A stretch of DNA of 64,000 nucleotides from Streptomyces sp. SAT1 (GCF_001654495.1 NZ_CP015849.1:6427001-6491000), one strand, 5' to 3'. Counted from the first letter of the stretch, positions 16,201 to 23,727 are shown. Notes: a model not told the origin generated them from the sequence alone. Translations and numbers: made by a program.

Positions 16201-17647
16201 CGAACGGGAACCGGACACACCACATGACGTGAGAATCGGAGTCATCGGGTCGCCCATCCCCTCGGAGGCCGCCCGGCGCATGTCCGACGACCAATGGCTG
16301 CGGGCCATGAGAAAGCACAGCGGGGACCGCACCGACTGGACGACCTTCACCGGCGGCGCCCGCGAACTGTCCCATGTGCTGCAGCGCATGACCACGGAGG
16401 ACCCCGGGCGGTTCGCGCGGCTCGCCCTGCGGCTTGACGCCGGGACGCACCCGGCGTACGGGGCCGCGGTGCTGCTGGGCCTTGGCGAGGCGGATCGGCA
16501 CGGTGACCCTGACACGATTTTCGCAGCCGTCCGTCATCTCGCGGGTCAGCGCAAGCCCGCGCACGCCCGCTGGCTGGGACGGGCCGTGCAAAGGTACAAC
16601 GCCTATGTGCCGCTCGACCTGGTGGCGACACTTCTCCACTACGCCCTCGACGCGCACGACACGGGCGACGTGGTCGGTGACGACGCGTTTGACGTGGACC
16701 GAGACCTGCTCACCGCGGGGATCAACACTGTGCGAGGCAGCGCCGCGGAGAGCCTGGGGGACCTGCTCTTCCACGACCCGGACGGGTCGCGCGCGACCTT
16801 GGTCGTACCTCATCTCGACCGACTGGCCGCCGACCCCTCTCTCCCCGTCCGCGCATGTGTGGCCCACCTGCTGGGTGCCGCGATGCGCCATGATCGCTCG
16901 GCGGCGGCCGACGCCTTCAGAGTGCTGGTCCAGGCCCCCGACCAACTGCTGGCGTCTCCTCATGTGACCCGCCTGTTCGTGGCTCTGTGCCATGGCGACC
17001 CGAAGGCATACAGAGTGGTGATGGAGCGGATGCTTCGCTCCCGGGTGCCAGCGGTTCGCCGAGTCGGCGGACAGGTGGCTGTGCTGGCGGCGATGGAGTG
17101 GGAGACGCGAGAGCTGCTGGATGACGTACTGGCCGGGAACGACAGGGAGCAACGTCAGGGCGCCGCAGACGTGTGCGCACAGCGCTTCGTCAACATCGGC
17201 GACGCCGAACTGGCCCACCACGCGCTGGTCCGGTTCTTCCACGACCCCGAGGAGGAGGTACGGGAAGCCGCCGCCGGGGTCGCCGCCGCGCTGCGGGGCC
17301 GACGCCTGGCGCCTGTGCGCCGGACGGTGACGGCATTGATCGAGTCCCGTGCCTTCGAGCCCGCCCTTCCTCAGCTGCTGCTCACTCTCGAACATGCTCC
17401 TGACCGGGTCGACGAACTGGTACTGCTCTGCGTAAGACGGTTCCTCAAGGTGTTCGGCGCCGCCTCCGCGGAACTGTCCCGCGGTGCGGCGGCCGACGCC
17501 CGCCACATCGGTGACCTGCTGGTCCGCGCCCTCACCCAGGCAGGTCCGGCCGCGCGCCGGTCCGACGTTCTCGACCTGCTGGATCAGTTGCTTCTTCTGG
17601 GGGCCTACGGCGTGACCGAGGCCATCAGCAGGGCCGACCGGGGCTGA
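13208..17647 (+). CDS. Avs-like defence protein: N-terminal nuclease, STAND/NACHT NTPase, helical repeats
   Basis: 1479 residues from ATG 13208, with GAGGGGGG 8 bases upstream. Residues 1-66 carry GxxxKFGNRYEGVW, then E39, D46/E49 and E59-VHQVK64, the layout of the Cap4/DUF4297-type PD-(D/E)xK dsDNA nuclease domain. The P-loop GAAGSGKS is at 278-285 and the Walker B CVLVVDQLD at 342-350, as in STAND/NACHT ATPases. From about residue 600 onward the protein is leucine/alanine-rich helical repeat (HEAT/ARM-like, e.g. DPEEEVREAAAGVAAALRG), the usual target-sensing part. In known Avs systems the repeats recognise a phage protein, the NTPase oligomerises and the effector degrades DNA. It stands alone as an operon and lies next to a nucleotide-cyclase operon. 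Family placement rests on motifs only. Confidence 0.75.
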   Translation: MAPRPGGETDKFGNRYEGVWTIRHALYVLLGRGTSITLEPVAPLGDGAEFVYRHGGGTEVHQVKRQNRNANSWNVASLRNRDVWRNLRSHVEADRAFHFVSMVPARALDELADRARRSDDVASFETEWLTEELLGSFYALASTDVYGSAAMAWRMLRGFWVEWPDERDLVNTNGVLAEQVLAGAPGRLAAAGLGDLLWDSLGTTLDAPAITARLGHYGLRRISRVDGAAVTDAVSGATRRWAASVERDLLRPAIPREEAGQLVEQATRGTEQLILVTGAAGSGKSAVLHQTCIALENRGLPVLAFRLDRLGAFASTDELGRRIGLDMSPVGALGAVAAGLPCVLVVDQLDAVSLASGRIPDAFDAVADLVGEATAHPAMCVVLVCRAFDAEADPRIRRFTTMRPCPHIAVGSLSDAQLDTAVASMGRNAAGLAPPQRALLRSPLHLVLLAGVADAERAVSFRTTRQLFDEFWDTKRQQCERRLSRVRFPETVSAVVTAMSARQQLFVPRSVLDRDDLATSGDVLVSEHVLVRDGRQLAFFHESFFDYAFARHWLGRDESLVAFLTGGEQELFRRAQVRQVLDHLRDLDPGRFAEEVEALLTSPEIRYHLKEATLALLRGLDAPTAAEWDAVARVLDTRPAFRARLVEALSNAAWFCRADDEGAIENWLTGADTRDRDQAVTLMAGGANACPDRVARVLEPRTSAPGYGSWLTRILPYAHLSGSRGLFDLVLDGVRTGLFTGHEFYVWMSAEDLAAEEPVWATELIAALLTERPDALGLDDRGRVAALLTREHAALRTVAAAAAGAPEEFCARILPVLLGAMSATAVAAPGVAPVQDRHFAYGNRTGKPSNLGEALFQGAAGALRDVASRDADRGRTLAQGLVGAPYESAQWLFYQALIGAGAALASWSAEILLEGRHRLLSGYVANVVWGAREVLLAIGDALPDDTLGRLEEALSHLRLPPDDELAPWHEFTLLTALPEGRLSEQATRRVAELRRRHGEREPDTPHDVRIGVIGSPIPSEAARRMSDDQWLRAMRKHSGDRTDWTTFTGGARELSHVLQRMTTEDPGRFARLALRLDAGTHPAYGAAVLLGLGEADRHGDPDTIFAAVRHLAGQRKPAHARWLGRAVQRYNAYVPLDLVATLLHYALDAHDTGDVVGDDAFDVDRDLLTAGINTVRGSAAESLGDLLFHDPDGSRATLVVPHLDRLAADPSLPVRACVAHLLGAAMRHDRSAAADAFRVLVQAPDQLLASPHVTRLFVALCHGDPKAYRVVMERMLRSRVPAVRRVGGQVAVLAAMEWETRELLDDVLAGNDREQRQGAADVCAQRFVNIGDAELAHHALVRFFHDPEEEVREAAAGVAAALRGRRLAPVRRTVTALIESRAFEPALPQLLLTLEHAPDRVDELVLLCVRRFLKVFGAASAELSRGAAADARHIGDLLVRALTQAGPAARRSDVLDLLDQLLLLGAYGVTEAISRADRG

Positions 17648-17799
17648 GCGAAGCCGATCGCCGGTCGGCCGGGGGCCCTGGGACGCAAGCCTCGGGTGCT
17701 CCGGCCGTGCGCCACCGCGCGCCCCGGTATGCGTTCGATGCTCCGGTGGACATGGCTGAACGGCCCACCGCCCGCATGCGCCGATGCTCTGCTGTGCGC

Positions 17800-18531
17800 A
17801 TGACGCATGACTCGAACGCTGATGATCGCACACCGTCCTGTCGCAGCCTGCCGGATACGGTGCTCAAGGACCTCGCACGGCTCGGCACTCGGTGTCAGTT
17901 TGCCGCAGGCGGCGTGCTGATCCGCGAGGGCGATCACGCGCAAGATCTGGTGGTGCTGCGCAAAGGGCTGGTGAAGGTCACAGGCCGGCTGAACGGCGGT
18001 GACCAGGCGAGACTCATGGACATCAGGATCGCCCGCGACGTCTTGGGCGAACTGTCCACGATGACCCTCAAACCGCGCTCGGCCACCGTCGTCGCCTGCG
18101 GCGACGTGACCGCCGCGGTCATTCCGTGGAGTGAGCTGCAGCCCTTTCTCATCGAGTACCCCGAGGCGGCGCTGGCCCTCTACCGGCTGTCCTGCGAGCG
18201 GCTGCGCCGGTCCGACCGGCGGCGGCTGGAGTTCGGCGGATATCCGGTCAAGGTGCGGCTCTCCCGGGTGCTCGTCGAACTGGCGGAGTCGTACGGGAAG
18301 TGGGGCCTGAAATCGGTCCGCATCGACCTGAACCTGACCCAGCCCGAGTTCGCCGCGCTCACCGGGTGCGGAACCCGCGCCGTGCAACAGGCATTTGCCC
18401 ATCTTCGTGGCGCAGGGGTCATCAGCACGGGCTCTTGGCGCATCTATGTGTGCAAACCGGATCAGCTTCGCAAGGAGGCTCGGCTGCCGCCACGCCCTTC
18501 ACCTGACGCTGTGTCAAGCAAACCGCATTAA
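17800..18531 (+). CDS. Crp/Fnr-family cyclic-nucleotide-binding regulator
   Basis: 243 residues from ATG 17800; a longer frame from 17707 adds an unlikely Arg/His-rich lead. There is an N-terminal cNMP-binding beta-roll with GGVLIREGDHAQDLVVLRKG, DIRIARDVLGELSTMTLKPRSA (phosphate-binding-cassette position, GELS) and VIPWSELQPFLIEYPEA, a connecting helix, then a C-terminal winged helix (LNLTQPEFAALTGCGTRAVQQ and FAHLRGAGVISTGSWRIYV). It is 85 bases upstream of a nucleotidyl cyclase gene on the same strand, so it probably senses the cyclase product. Whether it regulates the operon or acts otherwise is unknown. Confidence 0.85.
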   Translation: MTHDSNADDRTPSCRSLPDTVLKDLARLGTRCQFAAGGVLIREGDHAQDLVVLRKGLVKVTGRLNGGDQARLMDIRIARDVLGELSTMTLKPRSATVVACGDVTAAVIPWSELQPFLIEYPEAALALYRLSCERLRRSDRRRLEFGGYPVKVRLSRVLVELAESYGKWGLKSVRIDLNLTQPEFAALTGCGTRAVQQAFAHLRGAGVISTGSWRIYVCKPDQLRKEARLPPRPSPDAVSSKPH

Positions 18532-18536
18532 TGCGG
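18523..18536 (+). terminator. Short hairpin with T-rich tail at end of Crp gene
   Basis: CCGCATTAATGCGG is a perfect 14-bp palindrome overlapping the TAA stop and is followed by CTTTCTT. It resembles a weak intrinsic terminator that may partially insulate the cyclase operon. Confidence 0.4.
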
Positions 18537-18567
18537 CTTTCTTGGCTGCTCAGCCGCCCTTCCGCAC

Positions 18568-18584
18568 AGTGGGTGTTCGCCACT
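18568..18584. promoter_or_regulatory. Candidate Crp-type site upstream of cyclase
   Basis: AGTGG-N7-CCACT, perfect 5-bp arms, 33 bases before the cyclase GTG. The GTG...CAC arms resemble Streptomyces Crp sites, but the spacing is one base longer than the usual GTG-N8-CAC, so it is only a candidate operator for the Crp-like protein. Confidence 0.35.
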
Positions 18585-18616
18585 ACCCAACTTTTGCTGA
18601 AAGGTGGTTCGTCGTC

Positions 18617-19381
18617 GTGAACGAGCACTTATCCCGTCGGCTGTGCCTGGCCGCGGACATGGAGCAGTACAGCCGCCTCGACACCCGGACCCAGTCGGTC
18701 GTACAGTCCGACCTGGTCCGGCTGCTGGACGAGGCGGCGGCACTGGCCGGACTGGACCGTGCCGCCTGGGAGCGGCAGCCGCAGGGCGACCAGGAGCTCG
18801 CCGTCCTGCCCGTGACCACCCCGGAAGTCACCGTGCTCGGGCCCTTCGTGCACCAGTTGACAGCCCGGCTGGGCGTCCTCAACGCCCGGACGGGCGGACC
18901 ACGGGTCAGGCTGCCGCTGGCCGTCGACCGAGGTGTCGTCGCGGACGCCGCTCTCGGTCACGCCGGACCCGCGCCGGTCGCGGTGGCCCGGTATGTGAAC
19001 GCTCCCCAGCTCAAGGCCGTACTGGCCGCGATCCGCCCCGCAGACCTCGCCGTCATCGTCTCGGACCGGCTGTACCAGGACGTGGTGCGCTCCGGGTACC
19101 CCGACCTCGACCCGGCCCAGTACGTCCGGGCCCATGTGCGTGTGAAGGAGTTCGGCGGCTACGGCTGGATCCGCGTACCCGGCCACGCGCCGGACGAGGT
19201 GAGCCCGGCCGTGGACGGCCCGGACGGGTCGCTGCCCCCGGCGAAGGACCGGCTCTCCGGCCGGCCGGCACCCTCTCAGTACGTCCACCAAGGAGTCGCC
19301 GTCGGGCGGGACGTCAGGGGCGGTCTCACCGTCGGACTGCCCGTCACCCCTCCGCAGACCGGCTCCGGACACGTCCGGTGA
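18617..19381 (+). CDS. Class III nucleotidyl cyclase-like protein (Pycsar PycC-like)
   Basis: 254 residues from GTG 18617, with GAAAGGTGG 9 bases upstream. The start RRLCLAADMEQYSRL has an Asp at residue 14 where class III cyclases have the first metal-binding Asp. AWERQPQGDQELAVLP places the second at Asp58 (the GDx turn). The later LYQDVVRSGYPDLDPAQYVR and RVKEFGGYGWIRVPG resemble the end of the compact cyclase domains used in antiphage signalling. It would make a cyclic mononucleotide, but the base (A, C or U) cannot be told. It heads a translationally coupled operon (GTGA overlap with the next ORF) and follows a cNMP-binding Crp protein. Confidence 0.7.
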   Translation: MNEHLSRRLCLAADMEQYSRLDTRTQSVVQSDLVRLLDEAAALAGLDRAAWERQPQGDQELAVLPVTTPEVTVLGPFVHQLTARLGVLNARTGGPRVRLPLAVDRGVVADAALGHAGPAPVAVARYVNAPQLKAVLAAIRPADLAVIVSDRLYQDVVRSGYPDLDPAQYVRAHVRVKEFGGYGWIRVPGHAPDEVSPAVDGPDGSLPPAKDRLSGRPAPSQYVHQGVAVGRDVRGGLTVGLPVTPPQTGSGHVR

Positions 19382-19656
19382 CGGCTCCGTACTGGGACGG
19401 TATCCAGTGGGCGGGCTTCGGAGTGAATGTCGGTCACGGCATGTACGGCGACATCCACATCCACCCGTCCATCCCAGCGAACGGCCGGCCCCACGGCCGG
19501 CGCCGGACGCTCAGCCCGATCTCGGCGGCCCGGCACGCAGAGGTGCGGTCGGCCTTGGTCACTCTCGTGCAGGCCTGTGAACGCGCCGTCGCGGCGCTTT
19601 CCTCGACCGGCCTGTCGAGGCCGGAAGGGAGGAGCGAAGACCATGACTCCGACTGA
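19378..19656 (+). CDS. Small hypothetical protein between cyclase and next gene
   Basis: 92 residues from GTG 19378, overlapping the cyclase TGA (GTGA). The N-terminal part is Gly/Trp/His-rich (YWDGIQWAGFGVNVGHGMYG, then GDIHIHP). The C-terminal part is a helix-like segment (ARHAEVRSALVTLVQACERAVAALS). No family is recognised. Its end overlaps the next gene by 14 bases, so it is expressed as part of the cyclase operon, perhaps as an adaptor between signal and effector proteins. Confidence 0.55.
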   Translation: MTAPYWDGIQWAGFGVNVGHGMYGDIHIHPSIPANGRPHGRRRTLSPISAARHAEVRSALVTLVQACERAVAALSSTGLSRPEGRSEDHDSD

Positions 19657-20398
19657 CCCCCTGGGCGTGTTCGCCCGGATCGACAGGGACTTCCTCGAAG
19701 CGCCCGACGCGCTCCAGCTGTTCCTCACGGTGACCGTCGGCGCGCGCGCCGTCCGGCTGTCTCCGCAGGAGAGCAGAAAGGCCCTCTACGGGCCGCGCCC
19801 CGACACGGCACTGCGGACGGCGGTCTGGCGGCAGGCCGTCTCCGTGGCCCAGCGGGAGCCCGTGGGCCGTGACAGCACATGGCGGCTGCTCGTCGTCTGG
19901 CTGGCGTTGCCCGGCCTGTACCGCAATCTGCACAAGATCCGGCGCCGGTTCGGGGTCGACCGGACCGATCTGGAGGCGGAGGCCGTCCTCGGCGTGCTCA
20001 CCGCCCTCGATGCGGCGGACCCGTCCTCTCCAGACGCGGGGGGCCGCGTGATCAAGGAGGGTGTCAACCGGATGTGGGACTACGCGAACCGTACGCGCAA
20101 GGAGGTCCCGGTCGTGGACATCACCGCCTTCGCCGATGCCCGCGACGCCGTTATCGCGGCGTACGAGCCTCCGCAGCCGCCCGGCGGATGGGAACTGCAC
20201 CTCACACCCCCGCCACTCCACGGCGGGCTGGCCGCGACACTGCGTTTCGCCGAGTCGCGCACCCAGCGGGAAGGGGAGCGCCTCGGTGCACTCGCCCAGC
20301 GCACCGGTCTGTCCCACCTGGTGTTCCGGGCCCGCCGTCACGAAGAGGCCGACCTCATCGGCACTCTGTCGCTGCTCCCCGCGGGAGGCCGGCGGTGA
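19643..20398 (+). CDS. Hypothetical helical protein of the cyclase operon
   Basis: 251 residues from ATG 19643, with GGGAGGAG 8 bases upstream. It is mostly alpha-helical and alanine/arginine-rich. The stretch YRNLHKIRRRFGVDRTDLEA then EAVLGVLTALD resembles a sigma-factor region 2-like helical pair, and the C-terminal half (FAESRTQREGERLGALAQRT, LSHLVFRARRHEEADLIGTL) might be a DNA-binding segment. The family is unknown and regulation of the operon is a guess. Its stop overlaps the next GTG. Confidence 0.6.
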   Translation: MTPTDPLGVFARIDRDFLEAPDALQLFLTVTVGARAVRLSPQESRKALYGPRPDTALRTAVWRQAVSVAQREPVGRDSTWRLLVVWLALPGLYRNLHKIRRRFGVDRTDLEAEAVLGVLTALDAADPSSPDAGGRVIKEGVNRMWDYANRTRKEVPVVDITAFADARDAVIAAYEPPQPPGGWELHLTPPPLHGGLAATLRFAESRTQREGERLGALAQRTGLSHLVFRARRHEEADLIGTLSLLPAGGRR

Positions 20399-20703
20399 AC
20401 GCGCGCTCCGGTTCTCCCCTCACCTTCGCCGAGGCCTTCGACCTGCCCCTCAGCGTCGACCTGCGCACGGCTGCCCGAGCCCTCGCGATCTGCCGGGGTA
20501 CGGCCTACAAGCTGATCCGCCTCGGTGCATTCCCCTGCCCGGTACTGCGCGTGGGCGGGCAGTACCGCATCCCGACCGCGTACCTGCTGCGCTCCCTCGG
20601 TATCGAGGAGCGACCGGTCTACGCCGTCGACCTGGAAGCAGGTGCCACGCACGCCGCCCGCTTCGACGACGTCCCTCCTCATGGAACGGAGATCCACCCG
20701 TGA
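20395..20703 (+). CDS. Helix-turn-helix (excisionase-type) DNA-binding protein
   Basis: 102 residues from GTG 20395 (overlaps the upstream TGA). The core VDLRTAARALAICRGTAYKLI followed by FPCPVLRVGGQYRIPTAYLLRSLGIE is the MerR/excisionase-type winged helix common in Streptomyces mobile and accessory loci. The C-terminal tail DLEAGATHAARFDD is acidic. It probably regulates this operon or an associated element. Its stop overlaps the GTG of the deoxyribosyltransferase-like gene. Confidence 0.75.
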   Translation: MNARSGSPLTFAEAFDLPLSVDLRTAARALAICRGTAYKLIRLGAFPCPVLRVGGQYRIPTAYLLRSLGIEERPVYAVDLEAGATHAARFDDVPPHGTEIHP

Positions 20704-21827
20704 TCGCCTCAACGGCACTCGGGCTCTCACCCGACTCCCCCCTCAGCTGCTTCGTCGTCGGCCCCATCGGTGACCCCTACGCGGCACACGGCAGTCCCGA
20801 GCAGGAGGCGTACGAGCACCACCTCGGGATCTTCGAGCAAGTGATCGCCCCGGCCTGCGAGAAGTACGGGATCACGGCCGTACGCGCGGACGGCATCGCG
20901 CACGCCGGTGACATCAACGAGCAGATCTGTCGGCATGTGGTCGAGTCCGACCTGGTCATCGCCGACGTCAGCGGCGGCAACCCCAACGTGATGTACGAGC
21001 TGGGGCTGCGGCACATCACGGGCAGGCCGACGATCCACATCGGCGAGGCCGGGCAACTGCCGTTCGACATCGCGGCGATCAGGACGATCCGGTACCAGCG
21101 GTCGCGCAGTCACCTGGCCGGTGCGCGCAAGGAGATCGAGAACGCCCTGGAGGCCGGGCTGCGGGACGGCTTCGAACCGCTCACCCCCGCACGGGTGCTG
21201 CGCAGCCTGGAGACCGCCGACGGTTCGGCGTCGTCCGAGGCGAGTGCGGATACGGACGAAGAGGACGCGACCGGTCTGCTCGACGACTTCGCCGCCATTG
21301 AGGACGGACTGGCCGCCATGACCGCGAACGTGGACACGATCGCGAAGACCGTCGAGGTCATCGGCACGTTGACCGAGCAGTCCAGCGCCGAGCTGTCCGA
21401 CTTGGCGCAGGCGAACGCGCCCGCGAGCGCACGGCTCGCGGCCGTGGCCCGGTACGCGCAGTCGCTCGACGCGCCGGCCGGGGAAATGGACACGGCCGCA
21501 GCGGAGTTCGCCGCGCGGATGGTGACCCTGGACAGCGGTGTGCGGGCCGCGCTGGGGCTCGTCGAGATGACTCCGCCCGACGAGCGGGGGGAGGACGTGG
21601 CTGAGTTCCTGCAACAGCTCATCTCCTTGAACGAGTCGGCGCAGGAGGCGCTGGTCGAGGTCGGCTCCTTCGGGGTCTCGGCGGGCGGCCTGGTCCGGGT
21701 GAGCAGGCACCTGCGCAAGCCGGTGAAGCAGATCTCGGGTGCGGTGAAGCGGGTTACCGGCGCTGTCACCAGCATGGGGGAGTGGGCCGACAAGGCCTGC
21801 GCTCTGGCGGGGTCCGGCGCTGAGTGA
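20700..21827 (+). CDS. Nucleoside 2-deoxyribosyltransferase-like (NDT/TIR-type) protein with C-terminal helical region
   Basis: 375 residues from GTG 20700. The N-terminal Rossmann-like domain (residues about 14-130) has SCFVVGPIGDPYA, ITAVRADGIAHAGDINEQIC, SDLVIADVSGGNPNVMYELG and LRHITGRPTIHIGE. The DVSGGNPNVMYELG block is the NDT/TIR-type active-site loop, with a Glu where the nucleophile would be. The remaining two thirds are helical and acidic, without a recognised fold, ending in VKRVTGAVTSMGEWADKACAL. NDT-like domains in conflict systems are predicted nucleotide/NAD-cleaving effectors. As the last gene of the cyclase operon it is the natural effector candidate. Confidence 0.7.
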   Translation: MIASTALGLSPDSPLSCFVVGPIGDPYAAHGSPEQEAYEHHLGIFEQVIAPACEKYGITAVRADGIAHAGDINEQICRHVVESDLVIADVSGGNPNVMYELGLRHITGRPTIHIGEAGQLPFDIAAIRTIRYQRSRSHLAGARKEIENALEAGLRDGFEPLTPARVLRSLETADGSASSEASADTDEEDATGLLDDFAAIEDGLAAMTANVDTIAKTVEVIGTLTEQSSAELSDLAQANAPASARLAAVARYAQSLDAPAGEMDTAAAEFAARMVTLDSGVRAALGLVEMTPPDERGEDVAEFLQQLISLNESAQEALVEVGSFGVSAGGLVRVSRHLRKPVKQISGAVKRVTGAVTSMGEWADKACALAGSGAE

Positions 21828-21840
21828 CGATGTCCTCGCA

Positions 21841-21868
21841 GGGGTCCGGGCCACGAGGCTCGGACCCC
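21841..21868. terminator. Terminator of cyclase operon
   Basis: GGGGTCCG-g-GCC / GGC-t-CGGACCCC hairpin, an 11-bp stem with one mismatch and a 4-nt loop, between the convergent operon end and the LysR gene. Confidence 0.7.
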
Positions 21869-21893
21869 GTCGCCCTGTGCGCGAGGGGTTATG

Positions 21894-22805
21894 TCATGAC
21901 CCGGCGTCGGCGTAGCCCCGGTTGCGGACGATGTCGTGGGTGAGGTGGGTGAACGCCTGGGCGGCGGCCGTCTCGTAGGCGTTGCCGCGGCGCAGGAGGG
22001 TGACGGTGCGGGCGGGGAGGGCGGGGGTGAGGGGGACGGGGGTGAGGTGGGGGTGGTCGTGGGTGATGGCGTCGGGGAGCACGGTGGTGATCGTCGTACG
22101 GCGCACGATCTCGACGAGGGCCTGGATGGAGTTGGCCTCGACCGCGATGCGCGGGCGCACCCCGTGGGCCGCGAAGTGGGCGTCGATGTGGCCCCGGGTG
22201 GCGAAGTCGCCGCTGAGCAGGCCGAGATGATGGCTCGTCAGGTCGCGGATCAGTAGCGGGCGGGGCGGGCCTCCCTCCGGGGCGCGGGCGCCGGTGACCA
22301 GGCTCAGGGTCTCGGTGAACAGGGTCGTCGCGGTGATCCCGGGCAGATGGGCGCCCGCGAAGGCGATGCCGAGGTCGATGTCGTCGGCGAGCAGTGCCGA
22401 CTCGATGCGGTCCTGGGTCATCTCCTTCAGGTCCAGGGTGATGCCCGGGTGCCGGGTGTGCAGTCCGGCGACCAGGGGGCCGACCAGATACGCGGTGAAG
22501 GTCGGCGTCACGGCCAGGCGGAGGTGGCCCCGCGTGAGGTCGCGGACGTCCTGGACGGCGCGCTCGGCGGTGGCCAGGTCCCTCAGGGCCCGGCGGGCGT
22601 GCAGCGCGTAGGTCTCGCCGGCGTCGGTGAGCCGCACGCTGCGGCCGGTCCGGTCGAGCAGTTGTGCGCCCACGGTCCGCTCCAGCTGTCTGACCTGCTG
22701 GGAGAGGGTCGGCTGCGAGATGCGCAGCTCCTCGGCGGCGCGGGTGAAGCTGCCGTGCTCGGCCACGGCGAGCAGATAGCGCAGATGACGCAGTTCCAGG
22801 GCCAT
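21894..22805 (-). CDS. cynR: LysR-family regulator, CynR-like
   Basis: 303 residues from ATG 22805. The N-terminal HTH LRHLRYLLAVAEHGSFTRAAEE and LRISQPTLSQQVRQLE is classic LysR. The C-terminal part is a periplasmic-binding-type effector domain. It is divergent from carbonic anhydrase and cyanase genes, the standard E. coli cynR-cynTS arrangement, in which CynR activates cynTS in response to cyanate. The 168-bp intergenic region carries an inverted repeat (22860-22882) suited to LysR binding. Confidence 0.8.
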   Translation of the reverse strand: MALELRHLRYLLAVAEHGSFTRAAEELRISQPTLSQQVRQLERTVGAQLLDRTGRSVRLTDAGETYALHARRALRDLATAERAVQDVRDLTRGHLRLAVTPTFTAYLVGPLVAGLHTRHPGITLDLKEMTQDRIESALLADDIDLGIAFAGAHLPGITATTLFTETLSLVTGARAPEGGPPRPLLIRDLTSHHLGLLSGDFATRGHIDAHFAAHGVRPRIAVEANSIQALVEIVRRTTITTVLPDAITHDHPHLTPVPLTPALPARTVTLLRRGNAYETAAAQAFTHLTHDIVRNRGYADAGS

Positions 22806-22859
22806 GGACGCCACTGTAGAGCCAGGTGGGAGCCAGGTCGGCGCCATGTATAGATGTCA

Positions 22860-22882
22860 GCAATGGCAGGCATGAGTATTGC
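22860..22882. promoter_or_regulatory. Candidate CynR operator, GCAAT-N13-ATTGC
   Basis: Perfect 5-bp inverted arms in the cynR-cynT intergenic region, AT-richer than the surroundings; a TATAGG -10-like element follows at 22894. This is a typical position for a LysR activator site. Confidence 0.4.
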
Positions 22883-22973
22883 GTCTTGGACACTATAGGT
22901 ACAGGTCATGCAGGGTGGATGCATCGCGGCCGACCGGCCGGACCCATCGAAGACCCACCGAAGGGAGTGACCC

Positions 22974-23600
22974 ATGCGTGACCTCGCCGAGGGCGTCTCG
23001 CGATTCCAGCGGCACGTCCATCCCGCCAAGGCGGACCTGTTCGCCCGTCTCGCCGGGCACCACGCGCCGCACACGCTGTTCATCGGCTGCTCCGACGCGC
23101 GCGTGGTCCCCGAACTGATCACCGCCAGCGAACCGGGCGAGCTGTTCGTCGTCCGCACCGCGGGCAACCTCGTCCCCGCGTACACACCGGGCCCGGACGC
23201 GGTGGCGGCCGGTATCGAGTACGCCGTCGCCGTCCTCGGCGTCCGTGACGTCGTGATCTGCGGGCACTCGGGCTGCGGCGCGATGACGGCGCTGGCCGAG
23301 ACGCACGACCTCAGCGGTGTCCCGGCGGTCGCCGGCTGGCTGCGGCACGCGGACGCCTCCCGTGCCCGTACCGCCGCACGCGGGGACGTCACCGCCCTGG
23401 TCCGGCAGAACGTGCTCGCCCAGCTGGCGACCCTGGCCACCCATCCCTCCGTGGCCCGCGCCCTGGCCGAGGGCGCCCTCACCGCGCACGGGTGGGTCTA
23501 CGACATCGCCACCGGCGGGGTGGAGGTCCTCACCTCCGCCCCCGTCCCGGCCATCCCGGCGGCTACGGACGCCCCGGCCACCCCCGCTCCGGCGGCCTGA
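22974..23600 (+). CDS. cynT: Beta-class carbonic anhydrase
   Basis: 208 residues from ATG 22974, with GAAGGGAGTG upstream. The zinc ligands are in FIGCSDARVVPE (Cys plus the catalytic Asp-Arg pair) and VVICGHSGCGAMTAL (His, Cys), with VRTAGNLVP between. It supplies bicarbonate for cyanase and prevents CO2 loss. It ends in a Pro/Ala/Thr-rich tail. The cyanase gene follows 127 bases later. Confidence 0.9.
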   Translation: MRDLAEGVSRFQRHVHPAKADLFARLAGHHAPHTLFIGCSDARVVPELITASEPGELFVVRTAGNLVPAYTPGPDAVAAGIEYAVAVLGVRDVVICGHSGCGAMTALAETHDLSGVPAVAGWLRHADASRARTAARGDVTALVRQNVLAQLATLATHPSVARALAEGALTAHGWVYDIATGGVEVLTSAPVPAIPAATDAPATPAPAA

Positions 23601-23727
23601 CCGCCGGGCCCGGCCCCGTCGCCCTTCCGCCCTCTCTGGGCCCCGGGCATCCCTACCTCCCGGCCGCCGCCGTGTCGCGGCGGACCGGGCGTTCCCCCAC
23701 CCTGGTAACCAGGAAGGACATTCCCTG

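Noticed and set aside
16067..17833. 588-codon minus-strand ORF
   Set aside because: It is a shadow of the STAND protein gene.
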